A stretch of 64,000 nucleotides of DNA, taken from Aliamphritea hakodatensis. GTDB lineage: Bacteria; Pseudomonadota; Gammaproteobacteria; Pseudomonadales; Balneatricaceae. A program made the position numbers and the translations under genes. Under the pieces are notes generated by a model. The model did not search any database. It was not told the DNA's origin and saw nothing but the letters and a program-made list of their open reading frames with translations. Positions 9,494 to 17,856 of this stretch are shown in pieces. How positions within the stretch are numbered: the first letter of the stretch is position 1; each line of letters opens with the position of its first letter. The stretch is from positions 1,550,001 through 1,614,000 of the forward strand of contig NZ_AP025281.1 of the NCBI RefSeq assembly GCF_024347195.1. The letters run 5' to 3'.

Positions 9494-9589
9494 TGGCGAA
9501 ACGCACAGGGAATCCGGTCTGCCAGTATTAAAGAGCGAGGCAAACAGTGTGGCCGCTTTTAGATTCTTAAGAACTCTTTTCTACAAGCT

Positions 9590-9640
9590 TTAGCCGTTTA
9601 AAGGTCTTGACTCGACGAAGTCGAAACAGACCATCTCAAC
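9590..9640 (+). repeat. Direct-repeat copy A: short remnant similar to the antitoxin sequence at 17.86 kb
   Basis: About 36 of 51 aligned positions match 17860-17909, with one single-base gap. One frame reads GLDSTKSKQTISTIN against SLGPAKSKRTVSIMN in the other copy. Several differences are silent or conservative, as expected for two diverged copies of one coding sequence. The TTTAAAG stop-creating segment is present in both. Confidence 0.5.
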
Positions 9641-9871
9641 CATAAATTCACCACAATAATAGCGACAGCGTCATTAAGCTCATCCCCAAGTAACAAAACG
9701 CCCAATTTATAATTTATACCGTTATCTTTGAATCCACGTCGCAAATAAACCAGTTAGCCATCCCCGAGCGGGCGTTTCCCAAATAACCGTCATTCACACT
9801 CACTAACAGCAAAGCCCCCAGCGACTATCCTTAATACATAAAGAACCCAGTAACGTCATGGAGGAATCCAC

Positions 9872-10234
9872 ATGTTAGAAATGATCGATATTGGCATCGA
9901 CAATGCCGTCGCATTCCGGATTTCCGGGAAAATCACAGAACAGGATATGACCCGGGTTCTGGATGCCTCCAAAGAAAAAGTAGAACACTACGGAAGCATC
10001 GTGATTCTGGAAAAAATAGAATCCTTCCATGGGGTTGAGCTGGCCGCCTTACTGGAAGAATTCCGCTATCTCCGGGAGGTGGGGATGTCCAACATGCGCA
10101 AGGTAGCGATTCAGACGGATAAAACCTGGATTGAACATATCGTCCGCATTGAAGATAAGCTCTTCTCAGGCATCGACATGCAATGCTTTGCCATGGACGA
10201 TGACACAGCAGCGATTGAGTTCCTGAAAGCCTGA
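9872..10234 (+). CDS. SpoIIAA-like (STAS-related, DUF3478-type) protein
   Basis: 120 aa, preceded by GGAGG 9 nt before the ATG. The pattern (MLEMIDIGIDNAVAFRISGKITEQDMTRVL, then alternating strands and helices, ending DDDTAAIEFLKA) fits the SpoIIAA-like family, a STAS-fold group of unknown role found in many Proteobacteria. The phosphorylatable Ser of true anti-anti-sigma factors is not evident, so sigma-factor control should not be assumed. Base composition is closer to the host genes than to its AT-rich neighbours. No operon partner. Confidence 0.7.
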   Translation: MLEMIDIGIDNAVAFRISGKITEQDMTRVLDASKEKVEHYGSIVILEKIESFHGVELAALLEEFRYLREVGMSNMRKVAIQTDKTWIEHIVRIEDKLFSGIDMQCFAMDDDTAAIEFLKA

Positions 10235-10641
10235 GTATATCACTGATAACTATGAGTGAATGGCGTCTTTTTGAGCTGATCAGTATAGTCAGCACGTAAT
10301 TCCATAGACATTGATAAGTTGAAAATTCATACGGTTGTTTGACTTGTTTGTGATCCGTTGCTAGCTTTCTGAGTAGGCGATTGGCCAGACTGATATCTGC
10401 CTTTAAGGGAAGAAGCCTGTTTTCTGAGTCTTATATTGCATTAAGACACGAAGAGGATGACTGTCATGGATTTGACGTATTACCCTTCCATATTTATTTG
10501 CCCTCGTAGACATACTGCGTCAGTAACCTCTGATGCGTTTTATGTTGCCCGTAATTTACCCTCAATATATTTTTTTGATTTCTTTGGTTATATCAGAGGA
10601 AAGTTTAGATATATCTCTACCTGGCAGAGGAGATACTCAGT
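10235..10641. other. Intergenic region, no supported gene
   Basis: 407 bp marking the step from GC-balanced to AT-rich sequence. A 67-codon ORF (10457-10660) has no recognisable character and overlaps the well-supported GNAT start, so I do not call it. A good ribosome-binding site (AGAGGAG) for the next gene sits at its end. Confidence 0.6.
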
Positions 10642-11127
10642 ATGTCAGATGAAGATGTAATAAGAGTACGGAGAGTACAGGAATCAGATTTTTTACAGGT
10701 GAGGGATATAGCGCTGGAGAATCATCAGGAAAGCTGTTTCAAGGAAGTTGAATTTTCTGATGAAAAGTTCAGAAAGATATTTGAGTTAATTATTGAAAGG
10801 CCTGATTTGCATGCAGGGCTCATTGTTGAAGAGGGAGGTTATATAAGAGGGTATTTATATGCAACTCTAGGAGAGTACTTTATAGGCGAAAAATCATTGT
10901 TTGTTAGCGTGCAAAGTATCTATGTAATTGCTGGTATTCGTGAGAGTCTTGCCGGTGGGAAAGTTACTTTAGGCCTTGTTAAAGCGATTAAGGAGTGGGG
11001 GGCATTAAGACATGCTGATTACTTAATGTTTCATGTGACATCTGGTGTTCAAATTAAAAGTACGGATAGGTTTTTTAGGAGAATAGGCTTGAAAATATTG
11101 GGTGGAAATTATCTTCTTTCTTTATAG
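10642..11127 (+). CDS. GNAT-like N-acetyltransferase
   Basis: 161 aa, ATG preceded by AGAGGAG. The order of elements is that of a GNAT fold: IRVRRVQESDFLQVRDIALEN at the N-terminus, a central strand pair (LHAGLIVEEGGYIRGYLYA), a V/I-rich strand (SVQSIYVI) leading into a helix after AGGKVTLGL, and a final FFRRIGLKILGGNY. The acetyl-CoA loop is weak (RESLAGGKV instead of R/QxxGxG/A), so activity and substrate are uncertain. It lies 13 bp before the first secreted paralogue and shares its AT-rich composition. It is not recognisably a HlyC-type toxin acyltransferase, though its place upstream of an RTX gene makes that worth testing. Confidence 0.55.
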   Translation: MSDEDVIRVRRVQESDFLQVRDIALENHQESCFKEVEFSDEKFRKIFELIIERPDLHAGLIVEEGGYIRGYLYATLGEYFIGEKSLFVSVQSIYVIAGIRESLAGGKVTLGLVKAIKEWGALRHADYLMFHVTSGVQIKSTDRFFRRIGLKILGGNYLLSL

Positions 11128-11140
11128 TAATGGTGTTTTT

Positions 11141-12061
11141 ATGTTTAACAATAATAAGAGTTGGAAGTTGTTAATAGCATTTGCACTGGTAATGTTTTTT
11201 ACCAAGGCTGGTTACGGTAGTTCTTCTGTTATTTCTGATGATGTTAAGTCTGTTCTTTTTGAAGAGGGAATCGAAGCTGCAGCGGCATACATTGATGGCA
11301 TGGATAGTCCGAGTATTGAGGATATGAGTCTGGCTCTATATTTGTCAGAAAATTATGAAATAAGCCTTAAAAATAAGGGCTTGATGTTACAACAAGTAGG
11401 TTTTAATAATAGTGATTCTTTTAAAATAGAAAATATTTTTATTAATAACTCCTTTGAAGAAAATATGAGAGAAGTAAAACGTCTATCAAAAGATAATTAC
11501 TTCATGAGTAGATTACTTGAAATTGAAAATATTGAATCAGATATTTTTATTAGTAACTTGGTTAGCAATGAGTACATATCGCATCAAATAGATTATTTTG
11601 TAGATGCTTATAAGATAGTTACTTCTGATGAAAATTTATGTGATCAATATTTTAATGACTTTCTTATGTATATTGAAATTGTATATCAGTTTAATGAGAA
11701 GTATCCATGTGCAAGAGATAATAAAGCATATGTTGATCGTTATAAGAAGTTCATTCCTGCGTATTTCAGTTTCGAGGAAGGGGGGGATATACCAAGGAAG
11801 GACTTTGAAAATGGATATTCTTTTTTCTTGAATGATAATTCATACTTTAAGGATTATTTTATGAAGGAAGAATGCTCTAAAATTTACAATACTGATAGTT
11901 TTGAATGGAAAGTTTGTAATGTTATTTCTAATGCAGCGGTGAATAATTGTTTATTACCATATTGGAGTATTCTTAATTTAAGAAACGGATGGGAGACTTC
12001 CAATGGTTTTAATTTGTGCAGGATAGACTTTATTAAAGAATATATGACCCGGTTAGTTTAA
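11141..12061 (+). CDS. Secreted six-cysteine protein, paralogue 1 (unknown function)
   Basis: 306 aa from the ATG at 11141, which starts a clear signal peptide (MFNNNKSWKLLIAFALVMFFTKAGYG). The frame is open to 11102, inside the GNAT gene, but those residues precede the signal and are not used. The mature part begins with ISDDVKSVLFEEGIEAAAAY, nearly identical to paralogue 2. Six cysteines occupy matching places in both proteins (LCDQY, YPCAR, EECSK, KVC, NNC, LCRIDF), so disulfides in the periplasm or outside are likely. I do not recognise the family. Very AT-rich codon use suggests recent acquisition. Position between a GNAT and an RTX gene would suit an immunity or accessory protein, but this is speculation. 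Confidence 0.7.
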   Translation: MFNNNKSWKLLIAFALVMFFTKAGYGSSSVISDDVKSVLFEEGIEAAAAYIDGMDSPSIEDMSLALYLSENYEISLKNKGLMLQQVGFNNSDSFKIENIFINNSFEENMREVKRLSKDNYFMSRLLEIENIESDIFISNLVSNEYISHQIDYFVDAYKIVTSDENLCDQYFNDFLMYIEIVYQFNEKYPCARDNKAYVDRYKKFIPAYFSFEEGGDIPRKDFENGYSFFLNDNSYFKDYFMKEECSKIYNTDSFEWKVCNVISNAAVNNCLLPYWSILNLRNGWETSNGFNLCRIDFIKEYMTRLV

Positions 12062-12083
12062 TAATTAATGGCAGGTTATTAAT

Positions 12084-13016
12084 ATGAGTGAAATTATACT
12101 TTATAGAGAAAAATCATATAAAAAGTTTTTTCTTTGTTGTGTTTTAATCTTAATGTCTTTTTTAGCATTTGCTAAAGACTTAGATATTTCTGATGATGTT
12201 AAGTCTGTTCTTTTTGATGAGGGTATAGAGGCTGCGGCGGCATATATTGATTCCATGGAGAACCCAAGTGTTGAGGATATGAGTCTTGCTGTTTTTATTA
12301 GTGAGGCCTTTGGTTATGACTTAAATAAATATGATAGTTTTAAAAATATTATAAATTATGATTTGAGTGAGTCTTTTAAAATAAAATACATTATGGATAA
12401 CAATTTATACGAAGGAACATATTTGCTAGATATGAAGGAGATATCAAAGCAAAATATATTTGTTAAAGTTCTATTGAATATGATTTCTATTCCTAACCAT
12501 ACACGGTTGAACGAAGCTTATAACCAAATGTATGTTTTTAATAATATGACGTATTTTATTGAATATGTAGATGCTAAATATCGTGGGCAATACTCTGAAT
12601 TTTGTGATAAGTATCAATCAAATTATATGATGTATTTTAAGGTGGTGGTCGAGCTTGGTGAAAAATTTCCATGTAAGCGTCTATCGTCAGATGTTTTTTT
12701 AAATATGTATGCGTTGTTTGTTCCTGGTTTTTATAATAAGCAGGAATTTAGAAAGTTATCTTCGAATAATATTGAAAAATCTTATAAGTTTTTTTTGAAT
12801 GATAGTTCATACATTAGTGATTATTTTATGAAAAGTTGCTCTGCAATATTTTCTAGCAACGAGCTTAATTATAAAAAGTGTGCTCTACTTTCAAATATAT
12901 CTGCAGAACAATGTTCACTAATATATTGGAAGGGCATAAATAATGATGTTTTGAATTGGGAAGGATCAAAAGGTTTTGCTGCATGTCGGCATGATTTTAT
13001 AAAAAATAATATATAA
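12084..13016 (+). CDS. Secreted six-cysteine protein, paralogue 2 (unknown function)
   Basis: 310 aa, starting 22 bp after paralogue 1. The signal peptide is preceded by a charged stretch (MSEIILYREKSYKKFFLCCVLILMSFLAFA). Mature N-terminus ISDDVKSVLFDEGIEAAAAY matches paralogue 1 almost residue for residue, as do FFLNDSSYISDYFMK and CRHDFIK near the end. The middle third (about residues 90-170) has diverged strongly while the six cysteines are kept. This pattern of conserved ends and a variable core is typical of tandem duplication followed by diversification. Family unknown. Confidence 0.7.
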   Translation: MSEIILYREKSYKKFFLCCVLILMSFLAFAKDLDISDDVKSVLFDEGIEAAAAYIDSMENPSVEDMSLAVFISEAFGYDLNKYDSFKNIINYDLSESFKIKYIMDNNLYEGTYLLDMKEISKQNIFVKVLLNMISIPNHTRLNEAYNQMYVFNNMTYFIEYVDAKYRGQYSEFCDKYQSNYMMYFKVVVELGEKFPCKRLSSDVFLNMYALFVPGFYNKQEFRKLSSNNIEKSYKFFLNDSSYISDYFMKSCSAIFSSNELNYKKCALLSNISAEQCSLIYWKGINNDVLNWEGSKGFAACRHDFIKNNI

Positions 13017-13175
13017 ATGGGGCTGGTTTAATATTATCTAAACTGATGTCTTAAAAAATATTAGTGCTGTTCGACAAATTATGGTCTTAAAGGATTAAGA
13101 CGTAATCTTATTTATCTCTTTAATTTTTCAAAATTAAGGTTTAAATCATAGACAATAATATAAAAGGACTTTTTT

Positions 13176-13862
13176 ATGTCAAATCTAGGGTTTGTAAAAC
13201 CAATAACTTCAGCACAAAAAATAATTAATGAAAGAGTTAATCGGTACATTAAGGGTAAGAAGGAACAAGGCCTTAGTTTGGTTGACTCCCTCAATATATC
13301 AGTAGGCGCGCAGAGTGAAAATAGCATTGGAGGTTTTACAGGTGCTTATGATCAACCCTATGACAGTGTTTTTAATTCCCAAAGTGACTATCTTTCAGTA
13401 ATAGGCTCAGAAGCGGCAGTTAAGCAGGACATTGCGCATCAGATATCATGGTCGGGGATAACTGGCTTTACTAATCAGGAAGTGGGTGTGTTTTCTCTTG
13501 TACAGGATGGAGTAGACCCCGCGGATTATAGATTTGATACACCCGCAACCAGAGCTTTCGCCGAAGTTGCCCGCTCGGTTATTGCAGATAATCCAGGCTT
13601 GGATTTTAGCTCTGGGCTGGCTAAAACAAAATCTGAGTTCAGCCGGACAGACCAGCTACATCAGAGAACCGTTGGATTGACACCTTTGAAGGCTGAAGAG
13701 GCATTTAAGTCCATCGTTAACCGGCAGGCCAGCGAATCAGAAAGCAGTGGGCAGTTTAATAATACGGTTGGCCAGAGTTATATAGCAGCACAGGAAAGCA
13801 ACCGTAAGAATCAGTTCAATAATACCGCCGGTCAGAGTTATCCCCCTGCTCCTGAAGCGTAG
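13176..13862 (+). CDS. RTX calcium-binding protein, N-terminal fragment (ends at in-frame amber codon)
   Basis: 228 aa from ATG 13176. Residues 1-190 have no recognised family (SAQKIINERVNRYIKGKKEQ, then LSLVDSLNISVGAQ) and no signal peptide. From 13752 the protein enters 20-residue repeats starting QFNNTVGQSY. The second repeat is cut by TAG at 13860-13862. The same frame continues without a break to 17834, so this and the next entry were one gene of about 1550 codons. The TAG falls at repeat position 17, where the other units have Asn (AAC) or Gln (CAA), so a CAG to TAG change is the simplest origin. Confidence 0.75.
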   Translation: MSNLGFVKPITSAQKIINERVNRYIKGKKEQGLSLVDSLNISVGAQSENSIGGFTGAYDQPYDSVFNSQSDYLSVIGSEAAVKQDIAHQISWSGITGFTNQEVGVFSLVQDGVDPADYRFDTPATRAFAEVARSVIADNPGLDFSSGLAKTKSEFSRTDQLHQRTVGLTPLKAEEAFKSIVNRQASESESSGQFNNTVGQSYIAAQESNRKNQFNNTAGQSYPPAPEA

Positions 13863-13961
13863 CGTGAAACACAGTTTAATAATACGGTTGGCCAAAGCTA
13901 TACAGCCTCTCAGGAATCACAAAGAAAAGACCATTTTAATAATACTGCCGGGCAAAATTAT
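13752..13961 (+). repeat. 60-bp tandem repeat (20-aa units) in the RTX gene
   Basis: Units start at 13752, 13812, 13872 and 13932, an exact 60-bp spacing. The last unit is partial. The consensus protein unit begins QFNNTxGQSY. The repeats span the amber codon. Confidence 0.85.
13860..13862 (+). other. In-frame amber stop (TAG) interrupting the RTX reading frame
   Basis: 13860 and the downstream ATG at 14082 are both in the frame of 13176. There is no ATG, GTG or TTG in that frame between 13863 and 14082, and the only GGAGGG (14058-14063) is 18 nt before that ATG, too far for a good start. Translation of the downstream part therefore needs suppression, a weak restart, or does not occur. Confidence 0.85.
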
Positions 13962-14081
13962 CAGGGCAGTTCAGGCTCAAGCAGTAATACAACATCATCC
14001 CACTGGGGGGCTACTGCGGGCCAGAGCTATGGCGGTAGTGGGAATAGCGGTAACTCAGGAGGGAAGCCTGTTGTTATTGAT

Positions 14082-17000
14082 ATGGATGGTGATGGTATAG
14101 AACTGGTTTCGTTGGAAGATACAGTGACTTCATTCGATTTTGATAACGATGATTTCAGAGAATTTACTGCCTGGACATCCGGTGATGACGGATTGCTGGT
14201 ATTTGATGAAAACGATGATAACCAGATTAACCGGGCTGAAGATATAGCATTCGCGATGTTAACCGAGGCCGATGATACCGACTTGCAAGCCCTGCAAACG
14301 CTGTTTGACAGTGATGGTAACAAAGAATTTAACAGTAGTGATGAACACTGGGGTAAGTTCAAAATATGGCAGGATCGAAACCGTGATGGCATTGCTGACG
14401 AAGGGGAATTTCAGACGTTATCTCAGGCAGGTATTCAGTCTCTCGGTCTGGAGGTCAGAGAAAATTCCCAGACACAACTGAGCGACGGGACGGTTGTGCA
14501 TGGCCTTATCGATGTTTACCTGAGTAATGGCGAGAAACGATCAGGTGCGGATGTTGCCTTTGCGTATGATCCCCGGGGAGTAAGGACCTCTGCTGATGCA
14601 CAGGGGAATCTTGTGTATGAGTTTGAAGATGGTGATATAGAAAAAGTGCAGGTGCTCTCTGCTACCCGGAATGATTTTAAGTTTACGCAGCAAGATAGCG
14701 AATGGGTTGCTGCTGAAGGTAACCGGTCAGCCAATATTTTAGATGCTGCAGATGTAACCCGGGATACGGTGCTCTCGGGTGATGACGGAGATGACAGCTT
14801 GTTGGGCGGCACCGGTAATGACTTTCTTATTGGTGGGGCCGGTGCTGATACGCTGAGAGGTGGCGCCGGAAATGATTGGCTATACGCAGATGCAGACGAT
14901 TTCTCTGTTAACGGAAATGTATCTGGTGGAGTGGGTTTTGACCGCCTTATTTATCAGGATTATCCGGCTTTAAGTTTAGATGCGGACAGTGTTGGGATAG
15001 AAGCCGTACAGTCGGGCTCCGGCGATGATGTGATTTGGGGAAGCCAGAGTTCTGTTCATTATGCGTTTGATGGCGGTGCCGGCGATGATACGTTAACAGG
15101 GGCCGGTGGTAATGACTTACTGATAGGCGGAGACGGCAGTGATCGTCTGAATGGATTTGACGGAAACGATGCCATGTTCGCTGAGGAGGGCAATGATTTC
15201 CTTGATGCCGGGGCTGGGGATGACTGGCTCAATGGTGGCCGTGGCAGGAATACTTTTAATGGCGGAAAAGGGAGTGATGTTCTGGTCGGAGGCATCCACG
15301 AGGATGTTTACCTGTTCAACCGGGGAGATGGCAGGGATATTATCTCAGAATCTTCACAAGAAGGACTCACCGTTTATGACCGTGTTCGTTTTGGAGCAGG
15401 CATTCTTGTTTCACAGATAAGTACCTCCAGAGTGGATGATAATTTACTGATACGTGTTGATGACCCAGCAGGGAATGCCAATGATGAAATCATCATTTAT
15501 CAGGCATTTACTGATGACAGCAACCTTATTGAAATACTTGAGTTTGATAACGGTGAGAGTTATGTATTTGATGCTTCACAGGCTGGTTATTTTGTAGATA
15601 ACGCGTCGGTGAACGATGCGCCGGTGGTGTCTTTAAATATCTCTGAGCAGTTTGCAAATACAGACCGGCGCTGGCGTTTCACTGTACCGGAAGACCTTTT
15701 CACTGATATAGACGGTGATACGCTGACTTTCAGTGCAGCAATGAGTGACGGAAGCCTATTACCTGAATGGCTGACGTTTTATTCTGCGGCACAACACTTT
15801 TGCGGACAGCCGCCGCAAAATACCGCGGACGTATTGAGTATTCAGGTTACTGCGACAGATGGTAAAAATTCAGTATCCACTGATTTTAATCTGGTCGTTA
15901 ACTCACCTGACACTCGCTCGGGTTCTGAGCGTAATCATCATTTTATTACGGAAGAAAATCAGTCGGTAACTATTCCTGCTGCTGATGTATTCAGTAATGA
16001 TAATGAGAGTATTCCGGGCAACGTTATATTTGGGAATGTTGAAAACGGAAGAGTGGAATTAAATGCTGCGGGGGATATCGTTTTTACTCCTGATGCCGGG
16101 TATACCGGTGAAACCTCGTTTACCTACAGTACTACCGATAATCTTAGCGGGGTGAAAAAGGCCTCTGTCAGTATTTCCGTTTCTACCTCCTGTGGGAATG
16201 CTCATTATCTTGCTGAGTTCGACGGGATCGTCGGCACTGTTGGTAATGATGAGATTAGTGGTACCAAAGGGGATGACCGGATTATCGGGCAGAAGGGCGA
16301 TGATATTCTGGATGGCTCGATAGGTGATGATACTTTCTATTACCGTAAAGGTGATGGCAATGACGTAATAGATGAGTTCTTCGGTAGCAACCATCTCGTA
16401 CTGTTGGATATAAACCCTGATGAGATCACCGTGACACGGTCAAACCGGAATGATGCCGTGATTACGATCATCCCGACGGGTGAAACTGTCACGCTTGAAG
16501 ATCAGTTTTTCTGGAATGCTATAGAAACAGTAACCTTTGCAGATGGGAGTTTGTGGAGTTACGACGATTTAGAAAGGAATGTTTGGATCAGCGGTACTGA
16601 CGGTGCGGATAACCTGCGCGGTAGCTCTGAAGACGACCGGATTATAGGTAATAAAGGCGACGATACGCTGGATGGCTCGATAGGTGATGATACGTTCTAT
16701 TACCGTAAAGGTGATGGCAACGATGTTATCGATGAGTTTTTCGGTAGCAATCATCTCGTATTGATGGATATAAACCCTGATGAGATAACTGTGACACGGT
16801 CAAACCGGAATGATGCAGTGATTACTGTCGTCCCGACGGGTGAAACTATCACGCTTGATGATCAGTTTTTCTGGGACGCCATTGAAACTGTTACTTTTGC
16901 CGATGGCACACAATGGAACTATAAAGATCTGGAAAATAATGTTTGGATCAGTGGAGCTGATGGCGATGATAATCTTCGTGGAAGTTCAGGCGATGACCGG

Positions 17001-17834
17001 ATAATGGGCAATAAAGGCGACGATACGCTGGATGGCTCGATGGGTGATGATACTTTCTATTACCGTAAAGGTGACGGGAACGACGTAATAGACGAATTCT
17101 TTGGTAACAACCATCTGGTACTAACGGATATAAATTCCGATGAGATAACTGTCACGCGGTTGAACCGTAACGATGCAGTGATCACTGTCATCCCAACGGG
17201 TGAAACTATCACGCTTGAAGATCAGTTTGTCTGGGACGCTATAGAAACAGTCACTTTTGCTGATGGCACTCAATGGAATTATGAAGATCTGGAAAATAAT
17301 GCCTGGATCAGTGGAACCGGTGGCGATGATAACCTGCGTGGCGGTTCAGGCGATGACCGGATAGCAGGTAATAAAGGCGACGATACGCTGAATGGCTCGT
17401 TTGGTGATGATGTACTTCAGGGGGGACGAGGTAATGATACTCTCAACGGCGGTTTCGGTAATGACCGTTACCAGTTCGCTGAAGGTGACGGGCAGGATGT
17501 GATAAATCAGAATGATGTTTCCGGAAAGGATGTATTGGCTTTCGATGGTGATATTTCTGCAGATGAAATCTGGTTCAGACGTCATGGGGAGGATCTTCGA
17601 ATTACAATTGTTGGTTCAGATGACCAGGTAACTGTGAACAACTGGTACCGTGGGGATTCTTACCAGCTAGATAAAATCGAGACGGAATCAGGCGTGCTGA
17701 TTAATAGTCAGGTGAACCAGTTAGTCAACGCTATGGCAGTTTTTAGTGCGCCGGAGGGAGTAGATGGTGTCATTCCTCAAACGGCTAAAGACACTTTACA
17801 GCCTGTTTTAGCTCAGGCGTGGGAACACAGATGA
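14082..17834 (+). CDS. RTX calcium-binding protein, C-terminal part (same frame as 13176)
   Basis: 1250 codons from the first ATG after the amber codon; the frame is open from 13863. Order of domains: an EF-hand-like calcium region (DMDGDGIELV, FDENDDNQIN, DSDGNKEFNSSDEHW, DRNRDGIADEGEF); RTX nonapeptides (GGxGxDxL) at about residues 235-275 and 330-400; a cadherin-like segment (about 505-610, VPEDLFTDIDGDTLTFSA); a second Ig-like segment (about 615-705); three 120-aa repeats each with RTX motifs (DDRIIGNKGDDTLDGS); a last RTX set and a C-terminus of the type NQLVNAMAVF...LAQAWEHR common in secreted RTX proteins. It would leave by a type I secretion system; none is encoded nearby. Probably an adhesin-like or bacteriocin-like protein. 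Likely a pseudogene given the amber codon. Confidence 0.75.
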   Translation: MDGDGIELVSLEDTVTSFDFDNDDFREFTAWTSGDDGLLVFDENDDNQINRAEDIAFAMLTEADDTDLQALQTLFDSDGNKEFNSSDEHWGKFKIWQDRNRDGIADEGEFQTLSQAGIQSLGLEVRENSQTQLSDGTVVHGLIDVYLSNGEKRSGADVAFAYDPRGVRTSADAQGNLVYEFEDGDIEKVQVLSATRNDFKFTQQDSEWVAAEGNRSANILDAADVTRDTVLSGDDGDDSLLGGTGNDFLIGGAGADTLRGGAGNDWLYADADDFSVNGNVSGGVGFDRLIYQDYPALSLDADSVGIEAVQSGSGDDVIWGSQSSVHYAFDGGAGDDTLTGAGGNDLLIGGDGSDRLNGFDGNDAMFAEEGNDFLDAGAGDDWLNGGRGRNTFNGGKGSDVLVGGIHEDVYLFNRGDGRDIISESSQEGLTVYDRVRFGAGILVSQISTSRVDDNLLIRVDDPAGNANDEIIIYQAFTDDSNLIEILEFDNGESYVFDASQAGYFVDNASVNDAPVVSLNISEQFANTDRRWRFTVPEDLFTDIDGDTLTFSAAMSDGSLLPEWLTFYSAAQHFCGQPPQNTADVLSIQVTATDGKNSVSTDFNLVVNSPDTRSGSERNHHFITEENQSVTIPAADVFSNDNESIPGNVIFGNVENGRVELNAAGDIVFTPDAGYTGETSFTYSTTDNLSGVKKASVSISVSTSCGNAHYLAEFDGIVGTVGNDEISGTKGDDRIIGQKGDDILDGSIGDDTFYYRKGDGNDVIDEFFGSNHLVLLDINPDEITVTRSNRNDAVITIIPTGETVTLEDQFFWNAIETVTFADGSLWSYDDLERNVWISGTDGADNLRGSSEDDRIIGNKGDDTLDGSIGDDTFYYRKGDGNDVIDEFFGSNHLVLMDINPDEITVTRSNRNDAVITVVPTGETITLDDQFFWDAIETVTFADGTQWNYKDLENNVWISGADGDDNLRGSSGDDRIMGNKGDDTLDGSMGDDTFYYRKGDGNDVIDEFFGNNHLVLTDINSDEITVTRLNRNDAVITVIPTGETITLEDQFVWDAIETVTFADGTQWNYEDLENNAWISGTGGDDNLRGGSGDDRIAGNKGDDTLNGSFGDDVLQGGRGNDTLNGGFGNDRYQFAEGDGQDVINQNDVSGKDVLAFDGDISADEIWFRRHGEDLRITIVGSDDQVTVNNWYRGDSYQLDKIETESGVLINSQVNQLVNAMAVFSAPEGVDGVIPQTAKDTLQPVLAQAWEHR
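16250..17410 (+). repeat. 360-bp tandem repeat (120-aa units) in the RTX gene
   Basis: The marker GATGGCTCGA occurs at 16311, 16671 and 17031, and as AATGGCTCGT at 17391, giving an exact 360-bp period. Three full units and the start of a fourth are present and remain highly similar at DNA level, so they are recent or kept alike by gene conversion. Confidence 0.9.
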
Positions 17835-17856
17835 TTCACCGGGGCCAGCCTTTAAA

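Larger units (their letters stand above)
9346..9871. other. Intergenic region without an intact gene
   Basis: 526 bp between the NYN gene and the SpoIIAA-like gene. It holds an imperfect inverted repeat (9428-9493) and a short sequence similar to the antitoxin remnant at 17.9 kb (9590-9640). The remainder shows no ORF with family character. Confidence 0.7.

Noticed and set aside
10457..10660. 67-codon ORF before the GNAT gene
   Set aside because: No family character, and it overlaps the GNAT start, which has a good ribosome-binding site.
10642..11127. HlyC-type toxin acyltransferase
   Set aside because: The text fits a GNAT fold and lacks recognisable HlyC features; only its position near the RTX gene suggested it.
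13860..13862. Amber codon as pyrrolysine or other recoding
   Set aside because: TAG ends ordinary genes in this window (sbcC, DUF790), and repeat alignment points to a lost Asn or Gln codon.
13864..14100. Frameshift explanation for the split RTX gene using the 78-codon ORF here
   Set aside because: That ORF is in another frame. The two RTX parts are in the same frame and need only one codon change.
16250..17410. CRISPR-like array
   Set aside because: The repeats are 360 bp, coding and in frame, without spacers.
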